NCBI GenBank assembly: GCA_018266915.1
Contig: JAFDZM010000082.1
Span: 46,743 to 110,742 of the forward strand
Source: Bacteroidota bacterium
GTDB taxonomy: Bacteria; Bacteroidota; Bacteroidia; Sphingobacteriales; Sphingobacteriaceae
DNA: 64,000 bases
Direction of reading: 5' to 3'
A program made the translations under genes and the position numbers. Under the pieces are notes generated by a model. It made no database searches, was not told the origin of the DNA, and was given only the letters and a program-made list of their open reading frames with translations. Below are positions 1 to 8,579 of this stretch, in pieces (the first letter of the stretch is position 1; each line of letters opens with the position of its first letter).

Positions 1-1104
1 CGCATTATTGCTCCGTGCCAATTGCTGATTCCTGTTTTGCTCAGCTGTAGCCATTACGTGATGGTCATTATTAGCAGATAGCTCTGCCTGGGAAGGCCTT
101 GCAGTAACACCACCCTGCCCGTTAAAGCTAACCCGGTTGTTTACGACGGTATTATTGTTGATCACGGTTCTGTTTACATAGGTATTATGCACCACAACTG
201 TATTTACCCGTACTACTGCAGTGTTGTATCTGAAATGCCCTTCATGCCATTCGCCGCCCACAAAGCCAACGCCTACATAACCAAAGCCATAATTAATGCC
301 TCCGTAAAAGCCGATGTGTGGTCCCCAATAGCCTATGTGGAATATATAACGTCCACCAACAAAGCCCCAGTAAGGAGGTGTCCATAAGTAACCAACAGTC
401 GGAGGAGCTACCCATACACCGGGTACCCAGTAATAACCGCCTCTTACCGGACTAAATGCCCAGTAACCAGGCTGCCATAAATATCCGTCGGTAGGGCATT
501 CAGGCTGTTCATATTCAGGAAGTGGAGGAGGGGCGGTCTCTGCTTGTACGTCCGTATCTACAGGGCCGTCATACTCTGAGCCGTCATCGCCCTGGTTGCC
601 GCCTTGTACATTTTGATCCGGCTGACCATTGGCCTGGTTGAATTTACCATAGGCCAAACAGTTATTCATGTTGATCACGTTATTGCCCTGCACAACTTCA
701 GGCACCCAGTTACGTGTCTGAGGGTTGTAATAGTACAATGTGTTCTGGTCAACATTATATAAGAATGAGTAAACGATCTGGGTACGTCCAAAAGAAGTGG
801 TTTCCAAATCGAGCTGAAACGCATTGCCATTAGCCTGCGGATCGGCCTGGGTTACTCTAACCGTTTTACGGCCCGGTATCATACGCGTATTATGCATGCG
901 TGCGGTTTGGGTATTAATAACCAGGTTGATAAACGCGTCTTTAAACAAAATAGCATCATCGGTTCCTACCGGAACTTGTTGTCCGCTTTGGTAGTCGATC
1001 ACCGAAATACTTGCATTTGGAAATACGTCTCTGACCTGGTCTTGAGCATAGCTCACATTAATGAGTAGAAATAGCAGTAGTAAAACAGGGGTAATTCTTT
1101 TCAT
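1..1104 (-). CDS. YXWGXW-repeat secreted protein, C-terminus cut off by the window edge
   Basis: The frame opens at an ATG at 1104 and is still open at position 1, giving 368 visible residues. Residues 1-20 look like a signal peptide ending in SYA. Residues 22-150 are an ordinary globular stretch. Residues 160-200 are an acidic, Asn/Gln/Pro-rich linker. Residues 205-262 carry aromatic repeats (YLWQPGYW, YYWVPGVW, YLWTPPYW, FHIGYWGP), the signature of the YXWGXW family. A Gly/Tyr-rich and then Asn/Val-rich tail follows (305-325). The family is exported and of unknown function; a surface or matrix role is only a guess. It is transcribed away from the next gene, so it has its own promoter, which I could not place with confidence. 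Confidence 0.8.
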   Translation of the reverse strand, partial: MKRITPVLLLLFLLINVSYAQDQVRDVFPNASISVIDYQSGQQVPVGTDDAILFKDAFINLVINTQTARMHNTRMIPGRKTVRVTQADPQANGNAFQLDLETTSFGRTQIVYSFLYNVDQNTLYYYNPQTRNWVPEVVQGNNVINMNNCLAYGKFNQANGQPDQNVQGGNQGDDGSEYDGPVDTDVQAETAPPPLPEYEQPECPTDGYLWQPGYWAFSPVRGGYYWVPGVWVAPPTVGYLWTPPYWGFVGGRYIFHIGYWGPHIGFYGGINYGFGYVGVGFVGGEWHEGHFRYNTAVVRVNTVVVHNTYVNRTVINNNTVVNNRVSFNGQGGVTARPSQAELSANNDHHVMATAEQNRNQQLARSNNA

Positions 1105-1423
1105 AGTCTCTAATTAAAAATAAGTAAGTGTATGGGCTGATCTTTATTAAAATTTTATTCAAAGGTCTGTACTAATGTAATTTGAGTTGTGTAACATTAT
1201 TATTACCAACTTTAATTTGGTCTGTTTCGTATAAAAGAGTTAAAGTAGTTAAATTAATTTGAACTGCCAGACGCGAGGTCTGGCTTTTCTCGTTTTTTTA
1301 GACGTTGCCTTCTCCTGGTAGTTTAATCCGTCCGACAATAAATATCGCTCAAATCAAAAGCATTTTAAACAAACAACAGCAATAGTTTTAAGGTTTACTC
1401 ATAGATACCTAATACAAATACCA
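1105..1423. other. 319-base gap between divergent genes
   Basis: AT-rich DNA between the YXWGXW gene (minus) and the next plus-strand gene. It holds an orphan hairpin-plus-T-tract at 1266-1299 with no plus-strand gene in front of it. A weak TTTG (1216-1219) and TAAAGTAG (1241-1248) pair lies just upstream of that hairpin. I see no open frame longer than a few codons and no clear TAnnTTTG box for either flanking gene. Confidence 0.5.
1266..1299 (+). terminator. Orphan rho-independent terminator-like hairpin
   Basis: GCCAGAC (1266-1272) and GTCTGGC (1278-1284) form a perfect 7-bp stem around the loop GCGAG, followed by TTTTCTCG and a run of seven T. The orientation ends plus-strand transcripts, yet the gene to its left is on the minus strand. 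It may end a short untranslated RNA or stop antisense readthrough toward 1424. Confidence 0.6.
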
Positions 1424-1771
1424 ATGAGAAGCTATGAAACTTTAGTGGATGCCACTAACGATCTGAATAAAAGAGGATATACAGCCAATTTAAGTCTCGA
1501 AGGCGATACGCTGGATGACAAAGAAAAAGACATCCATATGGGGGCCGATGATTTTGAAATAAATGAGTTTTACCGGTTTGAAGGAGAGAGCAATCCGTCG
1601 GATATGTCGATAGTCTATGCTATCCATTCACCAAAATATAATCTGAAAGGCGTTTTAGTAAATGCTTTTGGCACTTATGCCGATAATAGCGAGTCGGCAA
1701 TTCAAGCCAAGCTGCATCATTACCAGGTAAGTACGCATTTGCACAGGGAGGATCAACCTACTTCTGATTAG
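1424..1771 (+). CDS. Small conserved Bacteroidota protein (often labelled phosphoribosylpyrophosphate synthetase)
   Basis: This 115-residue soluble, acidic protein has the pattern ETLVDATNDLNKRGY near the start, then EFYRFEGESNPSDMSIVYAI, then GVLVNAFGTYAD. Proteins of this type are common in Bacteroidota and, from memory, are often labelled phosphoribosylpyrophosphate synthetase. The length and the lack of any PRPP-binding loop make that name doubtful. No signal peptide or membrane segment is present. The gene stands alone, with the orphan terminator upstream and a repeat downstream. Function unknown. Confidence 0.75.
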   Translation: MRSYETLVDATNDLNKRGYTANLSLEGDTLDDKEKDIHMGADDFEINEFYRFEGESNPSDMSIVYAIHSPKYNLKGVLVNAFGTYADNSESAIQAKLHHYQVSTHLHREDQPTSD

Positions 1772-1843
1772 GTTTGCAGTTGGCAGTTGGCAGTTATAGT
1801 TTAAAAGGGAGTTGTGCGAACTGCAAACTTATAACTGCAAACT
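1772..1843. repeat. Intergenic word-like inverted repeat
   Basis: Copies of GCAGTT/GGCAGTT on the left face AACTGCAAACT copies on the right, so the gap can fold on itself. It sits between convergent genes and could act as a bidirectional terminator. It belongs to the same general kind of gap repeat seen at about a dozen other places in the window. Confidence 0.5.
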
Positions 1844-2395
1844 CTAAAGCCGGGCCAAGATCTTCCTTCCTCTCGACTGAATAGCAGCAGTCCCGTCACG
1901 CATCAGGAAACGGATCTGGTTAGCCAATTCTTCGGTAATCCATGGATAACGGTCACGGATATTGAATAATGCATCAGAGGCAAATACTTTTACTGCGATC
2001 AGCACTTTCGGGTCAATCAGCCAGTCGAACAATTGTTCAACTACTGGTTCAAGATCAATCTCAGCTAACTTTTGCTTTATGCTTGCCGGCGCTTTGGATG
2101 AAGTGATATGCATCAGTATTTTGGCATAATGCCTTTTACAACTGGGATTGTCTACGTCCTTTACCCTCGAAATTAGGTAATTCAGGCTATCAATATAACT
2201 CTCAGGTTTTTGAAGAAACAGATTTTCGAGTATCCAGGCGGCCCTGAACGCAATGTTTTTATCAGGATGAAAAGTGATATCGATAAGATCTTTTACAGAG
2301 AACCGTTGCTTTTTGATGATCGCACTCAGCTTAACCACCTTGGTTTTGGTCATGGTGGCGCTTATTTCTTTTATCAGTTCATCAGATGTAAGCAT
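1844..2395 (-). CDS. HEAT-like helical repeat protein, downstream paralogue
   Basis: This 183-residue, mostly helical protein has no signal peptide or membrane segment. It contains the paired-helix pattern typical of HEAT/Armadillo folds, for example NIAFRAAWILENLF and VLIAVKVFASDALFNI. It is clearly paralogous to the gene just upstream: both carry FHxDK, KxYAKILMHITS, DPKxL, ALFN/TLFN and RYPWIxEEL at the same positions. The two are separated by 24 bases on the same strand and are likely co-transcribed. HEAT-like proteins usually mediate protein binding, but no partner can be named. Confidence 0.7.
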   Translation of the reverse strand: MLTSDELIKEISATMTKTKVVKLSAIIKKQRFSVKDLIDITFHPDKNIAFRAAWILENLFLQKPESYIDSLNYLISRVKDVDNPSCKRHYAKILMHITSSKAPASIKQKLAEIDLEPVVEQLFDWLIDPKVLIAVKVFASDALFNIRDRYPWITEELANQIRFLMRDGTAAIQSRGRKILARL

Positions 2396-2419
2396 CTTTA
2401 AACCAGATTAAAATAAGAA

Positions 2420-2980
2420 TTAATCTTCAGGATGCAGGTAGCTCAGGATATAATTGCACTTGGCCAACAGGTTAGGCGTAGCAGTGCGGGTCATAAATTC
2501 CAACTGTTTTGAAAGTTCTTCGGCAATCCATGGATAGCGATGACGCAGGTTAAACAATGTCTCGGCAGAGTATGCACGTACACTAACCAGCATTTTAGGA
2601 TCGATCATCCACTCGAAACATAACTCCACAACGCGTTCCATTTCGATCTCTTTCATTTTTTCCCGAACATCTCTCGGAACTTCAGGTGAAGTGATATGCA
2701 TTAATATTTTAGCGTACGGTTTTTTGCTGGTTGCGCTTTGTACTTCAAAAATATGGTCGATGAAATATTGGATATCGTCGTAATAACTTTCCGGGAATTT
2801 GAACAGCACATATTGCAGCAAACGCGATGATTTTAAGGCAATTTCCTTGTCTTCATGAAAAGTCATGTCGACTAATTCCCGTAAAGAAAAATTTTCTCTC
2901 TTTATCTGGCGCCCCAGTTTGGCAACTGTGGTTCCCTTGCCGGGAGTAGACATATGTTGAATTAATTGCGACTGCGTCAT
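2420..2980 (-). CDS. HEAT-like helical repeat protein, upstream paralogue
   Basis: This 186-residue helical protein is the first gene of a two-gene minus-strand unit. It shares FHEDKEIALKSSRLLQY, KPYAKILMHITSPE, DPKMLVSVRAYSAETLFNLRHRYPWIAEEL and the overall length with the gene after it, so the pair arose by tandem duplication. No catalytic motif is visible. The conserved core (YAKILMHITS and RYPWI) is stronger than expected for drifting helices, which suggests a shared binding surface. Function unknown. Confidence 0.7.
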   Translation of the reverse strand: MTQSQLIQHMSTPGKGTTVAKLGRQIKRENFSLRELVDMTFHEDKEIALKSSRLLQYVLFKFPESYYDDIQYFIDHIFEVQSATSKKPYAKILMHITSPEVPRDVREKMKEIEMERVVELCFEWMIDPKMLVSVRAYSAETLFNLRHRYPWIAEELSKQLEFMTRTATPNLLAKCNYILSYLHPED

Positions 2981-3169
2981 TGCGGTTAGGAATTTCTTTA
3001 CTTACCTGTTCTCAGCTGTTCAAAAGTTATTAACAATTGTGATAAACGTATGTGGAAAGGCAATGTAAATATAGTATTAGTTTATATCTTCTCCAAGATT
3101 TTTTAATTAAAAAAATATTTTTTATTTTATACAGACAATACCTTTTATAGCTACTTCAGCTAAAAATTC

Positions 3170-3177
3170 TACATTTG
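3170..3177 (+). promoter_or_regulatory. -7 promoter box of the M16 peptidase operon
   Basis: TACATTTG fits the Bacteroidota TAnnTTTG -7 consensus and lies 24 bases before the ATG at 3202. No convincing TTTG -33 element stands 19-21 bases upstream. Confidence 0.55.
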
Positions 3178-3201
3178 CAATCCACTCTTTATAAATTTTA
3201 G

Positions 3202-4437
3202 ATGGTTAAATTCAACCGTTTTACTTTGGATAACGGACTTCGTGTAATTGTTCACGAGGATCATACCACACCTATGGCCGTGCTCAATATTCTATATGAT
3301 GTCGGTGCACGCGATGAAGACCCTGACAAAACAGGCTTTGCGCACTTATTTGAGCACCTGATGTTTGGCGGATCAGTTAATATACCTGTTTACGACGAGC
3401 CTTTACAACGCGTAGGCGGAGAGAATAACGCATTCACTACCAACGATATTACCAACTATTATATCACCCTGCCGTCTGCTAATATCGAAACAGCTTTTTG
3501 GCTGGAAAGTGACCGTATGCTGAGCCTTGCTTTCAGCAAAAAGAGCCTCGAAGTGCAGCGTAATGTGGTAATAGAAGAGTTTAAGCAACGCTACCTGAAT
3601 CAGCCTTATGGCGATGTATGGCTAAAATTGCGTCCGTTGGTTTATAAAAAGCACCCGTATCAATGGGCTACAATAGGTAAGGAGATCAAGCACATAGAAG
3701 ATGCGCAAATGGAGGATGTGAAGGCATTCTTTGCAAAGCATTATAACCCGCAAAACGCTATTATGGTAATCGGCGGAAATGTGACCACTGAACATGCCAG
3801 GAAATTGGCTGAAAAATGGTTTGGCCCGATCCCTGCCGGAGAAAAATATCAGCGCAACCTACCCCAGGAGCCTGAACAAAATGAAGAGCGCAGGTTAACC
3901 GTTGCAGGGAAGGTGCCATTGAACGATGTATACATTGCGTTCCATATGCCCGGTCGTCTTGATGAAGGTTATTACGAAGCCGATTTGATATCTGATATTT
4001 TATCACGTGGCAATTCATCGCGTTTGTATAAGACTCTGGTAAAGGACAAGCAACTGTTTAGCGAGATACACGCCTACAACATGGGCAGCTTTGACCGGGG
4101 GATGTTCGTGGTAGAAGGAAAGCCTTTGGAGAATGTGAGTATCGAAACTGCCGAAGCTGCTATCTGGGAAGAACTGGAGATCATCAAAAATGAATTGGTT
4201 CCTCCAGATGAATTGACCAAGGTAAAGAACAAAACAGAGTCGACCATGGTATTTTCTGAAATGTCATTGCTTGATAAGGCGATGAACCTTGCACAGTTCG
4301 AACTTTTTGGTGATGCCGATAAGCTGAACCACGAAACCGATAAATACCTGGCTGTAACAGCTGAACAAATACAAAAACAGGCTAAGGAGATTTTCCGCAA
4401 GGAAAATTCGTCCACTTTAATTTACCTGGCTGCTTAA
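3202..4437 (+). CDS. M16 family zinc peptidase, catalytic subunit
   Basis: This 411-residue protein carries the inverted zinc motif HLFEH (H48, E51, H52) with a downstream glutamate pair at 125-126 in VVIEEF, the full metal site of insulinase-type peptidases. The N-terminal catalytic lobe and the C-terminal half (about 190-400) follow the M16B layout. No signal peptide is evident, so it is probably cytoplasmic, or its export is not visible. The partner subunit starts 8 bases after this stop. Known M16B enzymes of this kind work as heterodimers in which one subunit keeps zinc and the other supplies the Arg/Tyr substrate-binding element. Confidence 0.92.
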   Translation: MVKFNRFTLDNGLRVIVHEDHTTPMAVLNILYDVGARDEDPDKTGFAHLFEHLMFGGSVNIPVYDEPLQRVGGENNAFTTNDITNYYITLPSANIETAFWLESDRMLSLAFSKKSLEVQRNVVIEEFKQRYLNQPYGDVWLKLRPLVYKKHPYQWATIGKEIKHIEDAQMEDVKAFFAKHYNPQNAIMVIGGNVTTEHARKLAEKWFGPIPAGEKYQRNLPQEPEQNEERRLTVAGKVPLNDVYIAFHMPGRLDEGYYEADLISDILSRGNSSRLYKTLVKDKQLFSEIHAYNMGSFDRGMFVVEGKPLENVSIETAEAAIWEELEIIKNELVPPDELTKVKNKTESTMVFSEMSLLDKAMNLAQFELFGDADKLNHETDKYLAVTAEQIQKQAKEIFRKENSSTLIYLAA

Positions 4438-4445
4438 ATATCAAA

Positions 4446-5732
4446 ATGCAAATGAAATTAGAAAGGAAAACAGCGCCTGAATTTAAAGCGGTAGGACAAA
4501 TAGAACTGATCAGGCCTGAGCAAATCGACCTGGATAATGGCTGTAAAATATTCTGCTTTAATTCCGGCGACCAGGACCTGGTACGGATTGAGTGGATATT
4601 CGGCAACCTGCGTTTTGATCCGGCAAAGCCACTGCTAAATGTTGCAGTAAATACCATGTTGACTGAAGGTACGTCCAAACTGTCAGCTGCACAGATAGCA
4701 GATAAGATCGATTTTTACGGTGCCTTTTTGCAGGTAGATTACGGCTATGACCACTCGCAGGTAGTGCTTTATACTTTAACTCGCCACCTGGCTGCTACGT
4801 TGCCGGTGTTGAAAGATATTATTACTGATTCTGTTTTCCCTGAAAAGGAACTGGCGACTTTTATCCGTAACCAGCAACAAAAACTACAGGTAAGTTTGCA
4901 AAAGAATGATGTAGTTGCCCGTCGTAAGTTCAACAAGGCAGTTTATGGCAATACCATTTATGGCCTCGGTGCTGATATGGATGATTATAAAACTCTGCAC
5001 CGCGAGGATATGCTGGAGCATTTTAAACAAATGTATCAGCCATCAAATTGCACCATTTTGGTATCAGGGAAAATCGAGCAGTCGACACTTGACCTGTTAA
5101 AAGAATCTTTCGGAAAAGAGTGGTCAAATTATTCCATCAAAGCAGATACTTCACAGCTCGATTTAAAACCAGCTACAGATCACTTCTATTTTGTGGAGAA
5201 GCCTGATGCATTGCAATCAGCTATAAGAATGGGTTTGCCATCGATCAATCGTACGCATCCTGATTTTCCAGCCTTACAGGTGATGAACACCGTTTTGGGT
5301 GGATACTTCGGTTCAAGGTTAATGGCTAACATACGCGAAGATAAAGGCTATACTTATGGCATCGGATCAGGCTCAAGCTCATTAAGTAAAGGTGGCGCAT
5401 TTTTTATTGCGACTGAAGTAGGAGCGGATGTATGCAAAAAAGCAGTTAATGAAATTGAGAAGGAGATCAATATCCTTAAAACAGTATTGATACCTGAAAG
5501 CGAGTTATCACTGGTGAGAAACTATATGTTAGGCTCACTTTTAGGCAGCCTTGAGAATATATTCTCACATGCCGATAAGTTCAAAAACATCTACTTCTTC
5601 GGGCTGGATTACGACTATTACGACCGTTACACGGAGGTTGTCAAATCCCTTTCAGCTGTTGAGATAATGCAGATGGCAAAAAAATACCTCGATACTGATA
5701 ATTTTTATAAGGTGATTGTCGGGAAATATTAG
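4446..5732 (+). CDS. M16 family peptidase, non-catalytic partner subunit
   Basis: This 428-residue M16-fold protein lacks an HxxEH motif: the equivalent N-terminal stretch reads KIDFYGAFLQVDYGYDH. It keeps the diagnostic C-terminal segment GGYFGSRLMANIREDKGYTYGIGSG, the R/Y pair that positions substrate in M16B heterodimers. The 8-base gap to the catalytic subunit implies translation from one mRNA and a one-to-one complex. The gene ends 6 bases before a convergent minus-strand gene. Confidence 0.9.
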   Translation: MQMKLERKTAPEFKAVGQIELIRPEQIDLDNGCKIFCFNSGDQDLVRIEWIFGNLRFDPAKPLLNVAVNTMLTEGTSKLSAAQIADKIDFYGAFLQVDYGYDHSQVVLYTLTRHLAATLPVLKDIITDSVFPEKELATFIRNQQQKLQVSLQKNDVVARRKFNKAVYGNTIYGLGADMDDYKTLHREDMLEHFKQMYQPSNCTILVSGKIEQSTLDLLKESFGKEWSNYSIKADTSQLDLKPATDHFYFVEKPDALQSAIRMGLPSINRTHPDFPALQVMNTVLGGYFGSRLMANIREDKGYTYGIGSGSSSLSKGGAFFIATEVGADVCKKAVNEIEKEINILKTVLIPESELSLVRNYMLGSLLGSLENIFSHADKFKNIYFFGLDYDYYDRYTEVVKSLSAVEIMQMAKKYLDTDNFYKVIVGKY

Positions 5733-5738
5733 TAAGGG

Positions 5739-6221
5739 TTATAGCTCAAATTCTGATTCAGGAACAAGTTTGTTAAAGAAATCATCAAAACTTTCTGCAA
5801 GTTCAATATCTTCTTCACATTCCACGTCAATCCAATGCACAGTTGGGTTTGCGCCATTTCTGTAATCGAGTGTTATCCACCAATGCCCATCGCCTGCTAA
5901 AAGAACTTGTCTTTCAGGCAGGTTCCATTCGTTCGTCATATACTCAGTATCTAAAATGTTTTGCGCGGTTCTGATTGAAGGGTCGGTAACAATTCCTGAT
6001 AATGAATCAAATGGTACATGATTAGCAGACCATGATGTTCTTTTGGTCATCGGAAAAACAAATCTACGCGTATATCCGCCATTCTGCATTTTAAGAAGCG
6101 CGATTAATGATTCCGGAAGTTTTACATCGAGAGATTCTTCAACAAATTGAATCATTTCATCAGTCAGAGGCGGGTGTTTATAATAATTATTGCCCCAAAA
6201 TTCAGTTATTGCTATTCCCAT
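5739..6221 (-). CDS. SMI1/KNR4 (SUKH) family protein
   Basis: This 160-residue protein has the SUKH-type beginning, with TDEMIQFVEESLDVKLPESLIALLKMQNGGY (the LP..L..LL..NGG core) near residues 18-48. Aromatic and acidic strands follow. SUKH proteins are often immunity proteins next to polymorphic toxins, but no toxin lies nearby; the neighbours are an M16 peptidase and guaB. It is more likely a housekeeping or orphan member. It converges on the M16 gene with a 6-base gap. Confidence 0.8.
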   Translation of the reverse strand: MGIAITEFWGNNYYKHPPLTDEMIQFVEESLDVKLPESLIALLKMQNGGYTRRFVFPMTKRTSWSANHVPFDSLSGIVTDPSIRTAQNILDTEYMTNEWNLPERQVLLAGDGHWWITLDYRNGANPTVHWIDVECEEDIELAESFDDFFNKLVPESEFEL

Positions 6222-6331
6222 AGTATTATTTGATGATGCTAAAGAGACGAAAGATGGATTAAATATATATCAACCTATTGTCATCATAATATAAATTCGA
6301 GATTGTAATTCCGAAATCCGAAATAAAAAGC

Positions 6332-6339
6332 TATCTTTG
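6332..6339 (+). promoter_or_regulatory. -7 promoter box of guaB
   Basis: TATCTTTG matches TAnnTTTG and lies 34 bases before the guaB ATG. No clear TTTG -33 box is present. Confidence 0.55.
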
Positions 6340-6373
6340 CCCGGCAAATAATAAATCCAAAAAGTTATTTGCT

Positions 6374-7849
6374 ATGCAGTTAGATCCCTCCAAATTTGTC
6401 GCCGAAGGCTTAACTTACGACGACGTTTTATTACTCCCGGCTTATTCAGAAGTTTTACCGCGCGATGTAGAAACCGGTTCATGGCTTACCAAAAAGATCA
6501 GGTTGAATATCCCTGTGCTGTCAGCAGCGATGGATACCGTAACCGAATCTGCTTTGGCTATTGCAATTGCGCAAGCGGGTGGAATGGGCATCCTTCACAA
6601 AAATATGTCCATCCAGGCACAGGCCGATGAAGTGCGCAAAGTAAAGCGTTCTGAAAGCGGAATGATCCAGGATCCGGTGACTCTTCACGAGGCTTCTACC
6701 GTAGCAGATGCCGTAAAGATCATGCGCGAGTACCGTATAGGCGGTATCCCGGTAATCAACGGCGACCGCAAGTTGAAAGGGATCATCACCAACCGCGACC
6801 TGCGTTTCCAAAAAGAAATGGACCGCCCGGTTAGCGAGGTAATGACCAGCACCAACCTGATCACTGCCCCTCAAGGTACCACGCTATTTCAAGCCGAAGA
6901 AATACTGCAAAACCATAAGATCGAAAAACTGCCGGTTGTTGATAACGGAGGGCACTTATGTGGTTTGATCACTTTTAAAGATATCCAGAAATTTAAAAAC
7001 TACCCAAGCGCCTGCAAGGATGAATTCGGTCGCTTACGTGTCGGTGCTGCTGTTGGTGTTGCTGCCGATAATATTGAGCGTGTAAAAGCACTGGTGCAAG
7101 CCGGTGTAGATGTTGTTGTTGTTGATACTGCTCATGGTCATTCAAAAGGAGTGATCGATATGGTGAAGGCAGTAAAATCACTATTCCCTGATCTGCAGGT
7201 TATCGGAGGTAATATTGCTACTGCAGATGCTGCCATCGCCCTTGCTGATGCAGGCGCCGATGCAGTTAAAGTAGGTATCGGTCCAGGTTCCATCTGTACT
7301 ACCCGTATTGTAGCAGGTGTAGGCGTTCCACAGTTGTTCGCTGTTTACGAATGTGCCACTGCATTAAAAGGTCGCGGCATTCCGGTTATAGCCGATGGCG
7401 GCATCAAACAAACCGGTGATATTGTAAAAGCCATTGCAGCAGGTGCAAGTTCTATTATGGCGGGCTCATTGTTCGCAGGAGTTGAGGAATCACCAGGCGA
7501 AACTATTATCTACGAAGGCCGTAAATTTAAATCATACCGTGGTATGGGTTCAGTTGAAGCAATGGACAAAGGCTCAAAAGACCGCTACTTTCAGGACGAA
7601 ACCGATGTGGTAACCAAACTGGTACCAGAAGGTATCGTAGGCCGCGTTCCATACAAAGGCACCCTGTCAGAAGTAATTTACCAATATATTGGTGGTTTAC
7701 GTGCAGGCATGCATTATTGCGGTGCTGCCAACATTGAACAATTACAGGAAGCCAAATTTGTACGTATCACCGCTGCCGGTATGCGCGAAAGCCACCCGCA
7801 CGATATTACGATCACGAAGGAAGCTCCGAATTATACTAGTAAGGGATAA
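6374..7849 (+). CDS. guaB: IMP dehydrogenase
   Basis: This cytoplasmic enzyme oxidises IMP to XMP with NAD+, the first committed step of GMP synthesis. It has the usual length of 491 residues. The TIM-barrel start is at 10-90, two CBS domains occupy about 95-205, and the barrel resumes at 215. The catalytic loop GIGPGSICTTRIVAGVGVPQ places the nucleophile at C308. Later come DGGI and GSLFAG phosphate-binding loops, a GMGSVEAM segment and a YKG flap with an arginine. It is monocistronic, with a word-like repeat before the next gene. Confidence 0.97.
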   Translation: MQLDPSKFVAEGLTYDDVLLLPAYSEVLPRDVETGSWLTKKIRLNIPVLSAAMDTVTESALAIAIAQAGGMGILHKNMSIQAQADEVRKVKRSESGMIQDPVTLHEASTVADAVKIMREYRIGGIPVINGDRKLKGIITNRDLRFQKEMDRPVSEVMTSTNLITAPQGTTLFQAEEILQNHKIEKLPVVDNGGHLCGLITFKDIQKFKNYPSACKDEFGRLRVGAAVGVAADNIERVKALVQAGVDVVVVDTAHGHSKGVIDMVKAVKSLFPDLQVIGGNIATADAAIALADAGADAVKVGIGPGSICTTRIVAGVGVPQLFAVYECATALKGRGIPVIADGGIKQTGDIVKAIAAGASSIMAGSLFAGVEESPGETIIYEGRKFKSYRGMGSVEAMDKGSKDRYFQDETDVVTKLVPEGIVGRVPYKGTLSEVIYQYIGGLRAGMHYCGAANIEQLQEAKFVRITAAGMRESHPHDITITKEAPNYTSKG

Positions 7850-7943
7850 AGATTAAAGATTAGTTGATTAGAGATTAGAAGTAATCTTAATCACTAAAAT
7901 TAAGTAACTAATCTCTAACCTCTAATCAACTAATCTCTAAACC
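7850..7943. repeat. Intergenic inverted repeat built on the word CTAATC
   Basis: The left half repeats GATTAGTTGATTAGAGATTAG and the right half carries the complement (CTAATCTCTAACC, then CTAATCAACTAATC). It fills the whole gap between guaB and the LOG gene and can form a long imperfect hairpin in RNA. Confidence 0.6.
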
Positions 7944-8528
7944 ATGACCTCCATTTGTATCTTCTGTGGCGCTAATTTCAACGGCGATCCGATTTTAAGA
8001 GAGTCTGCCGAACAATTGATCGAAGTGATGTTTAACCGGAACATCAGTCTGGTTTTTGGTGGTGGAAAAGTAGGGCTGATGGGTTTGCTGGCGGATGAAA
8101 TGATCAGTCGCGGTGGGAAGACGGTAGGGGTGATCCCGCAATTCCTGATGGATAAGGAGGTTGGCCATACTGGTTTAACTGAACTACACATCGTCGAAAC
8201 CATGCACCAACGCAAGCAGTTGATGAATAATCTGTGTGACGGCATCATCATGCTTCCCGGCGGCTTTGGTACGTTAGAAGAATTTTTTGAGGTATTAACC
8301 TGGCTTCAGCTTGGCCTTCATAATAAACCCATCGGCGTGCTCAATGTGAATGGCTTTTACGACAATCTGCTTAAGCAAATGGATGTAATGGTCGAACAGA
8401 AATTTCTCAAACCAACCAACCGTAAATTAGTACTAACCTCTGGCGATCCTATCGAATTGGTTAGCCTTATGGAAAACTTCAATGCTGTTCCTGACGAGGT
8501 TTGGTTTAAGGATAGAAATTTGTCTTAA
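7944..8528 (+). CDS. LOG-family nucleotide 5'-phosphate N-ribosidase (TIGR00730)
   Basis: This 194-residue Rossmann-type protein has GGGKVGLMG at 39-47, MHQRKQLM at 87-94 and PGGFGTLEE at 105-113. The arginine and glutamate in the last two motifs define the catalytic site of LOG/lysine-decarboxylase-like proteins. Members hydrolyse cytokinin riboside monophosphates or AMP to base and ribose 5-phosphate; older records call them lysine decarboxylases wrongly. It ends at a hairpin shared with the convergent cupin gene. Confidence 0.9.
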   Translation: MTSICIFCGANFNGDPILRESAEQLIEVMFNRNISLVFGGGKVGLMGLLADEMISRGGKTVGVIPQFLMDKEVGHTGLTELHIVETMHQRKQLMNNLCDGIIMLPGGFGTLEEFFEVLTWLQLGLHNKPIGVLNVNGFYDNLLKQMDVMVEQKFLKPTNRKLVLTSGDPIELVSLMENFNAVPDEVWFKDRNLS

Positions 8529-8545
8529 ATATATTTCGTAGAGAC

Positions 8546-8563
8546 GCCCCGATACACCGGGGC
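8546..8563. terminator. Bidirectional terminator between LOG and cupin genes
   Basis: GCCCCG (8546-8551) and CGGGGC (8558-8563) pair around ATACAC, followed by ATCTTTCATTTT. It lies between two convergent genes. The CCCCGAT core recurs in the hairpins at 12067 and 25092. Confidence 0.7.
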
Positions 8564-8579
8564 ATCTTTCATTTTGCTC

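Noticed and set aside
187..387. 66-residue plus-strand frame
   Set aside because: It is antisense to the aromatic repeats of the YXWGXW gene, which explain the base pattern.
4074..4678. Overlapping minus-strand frames across the two M16 genes
   Set aside because: Both are shadows of the strongly conserved M16 pair.
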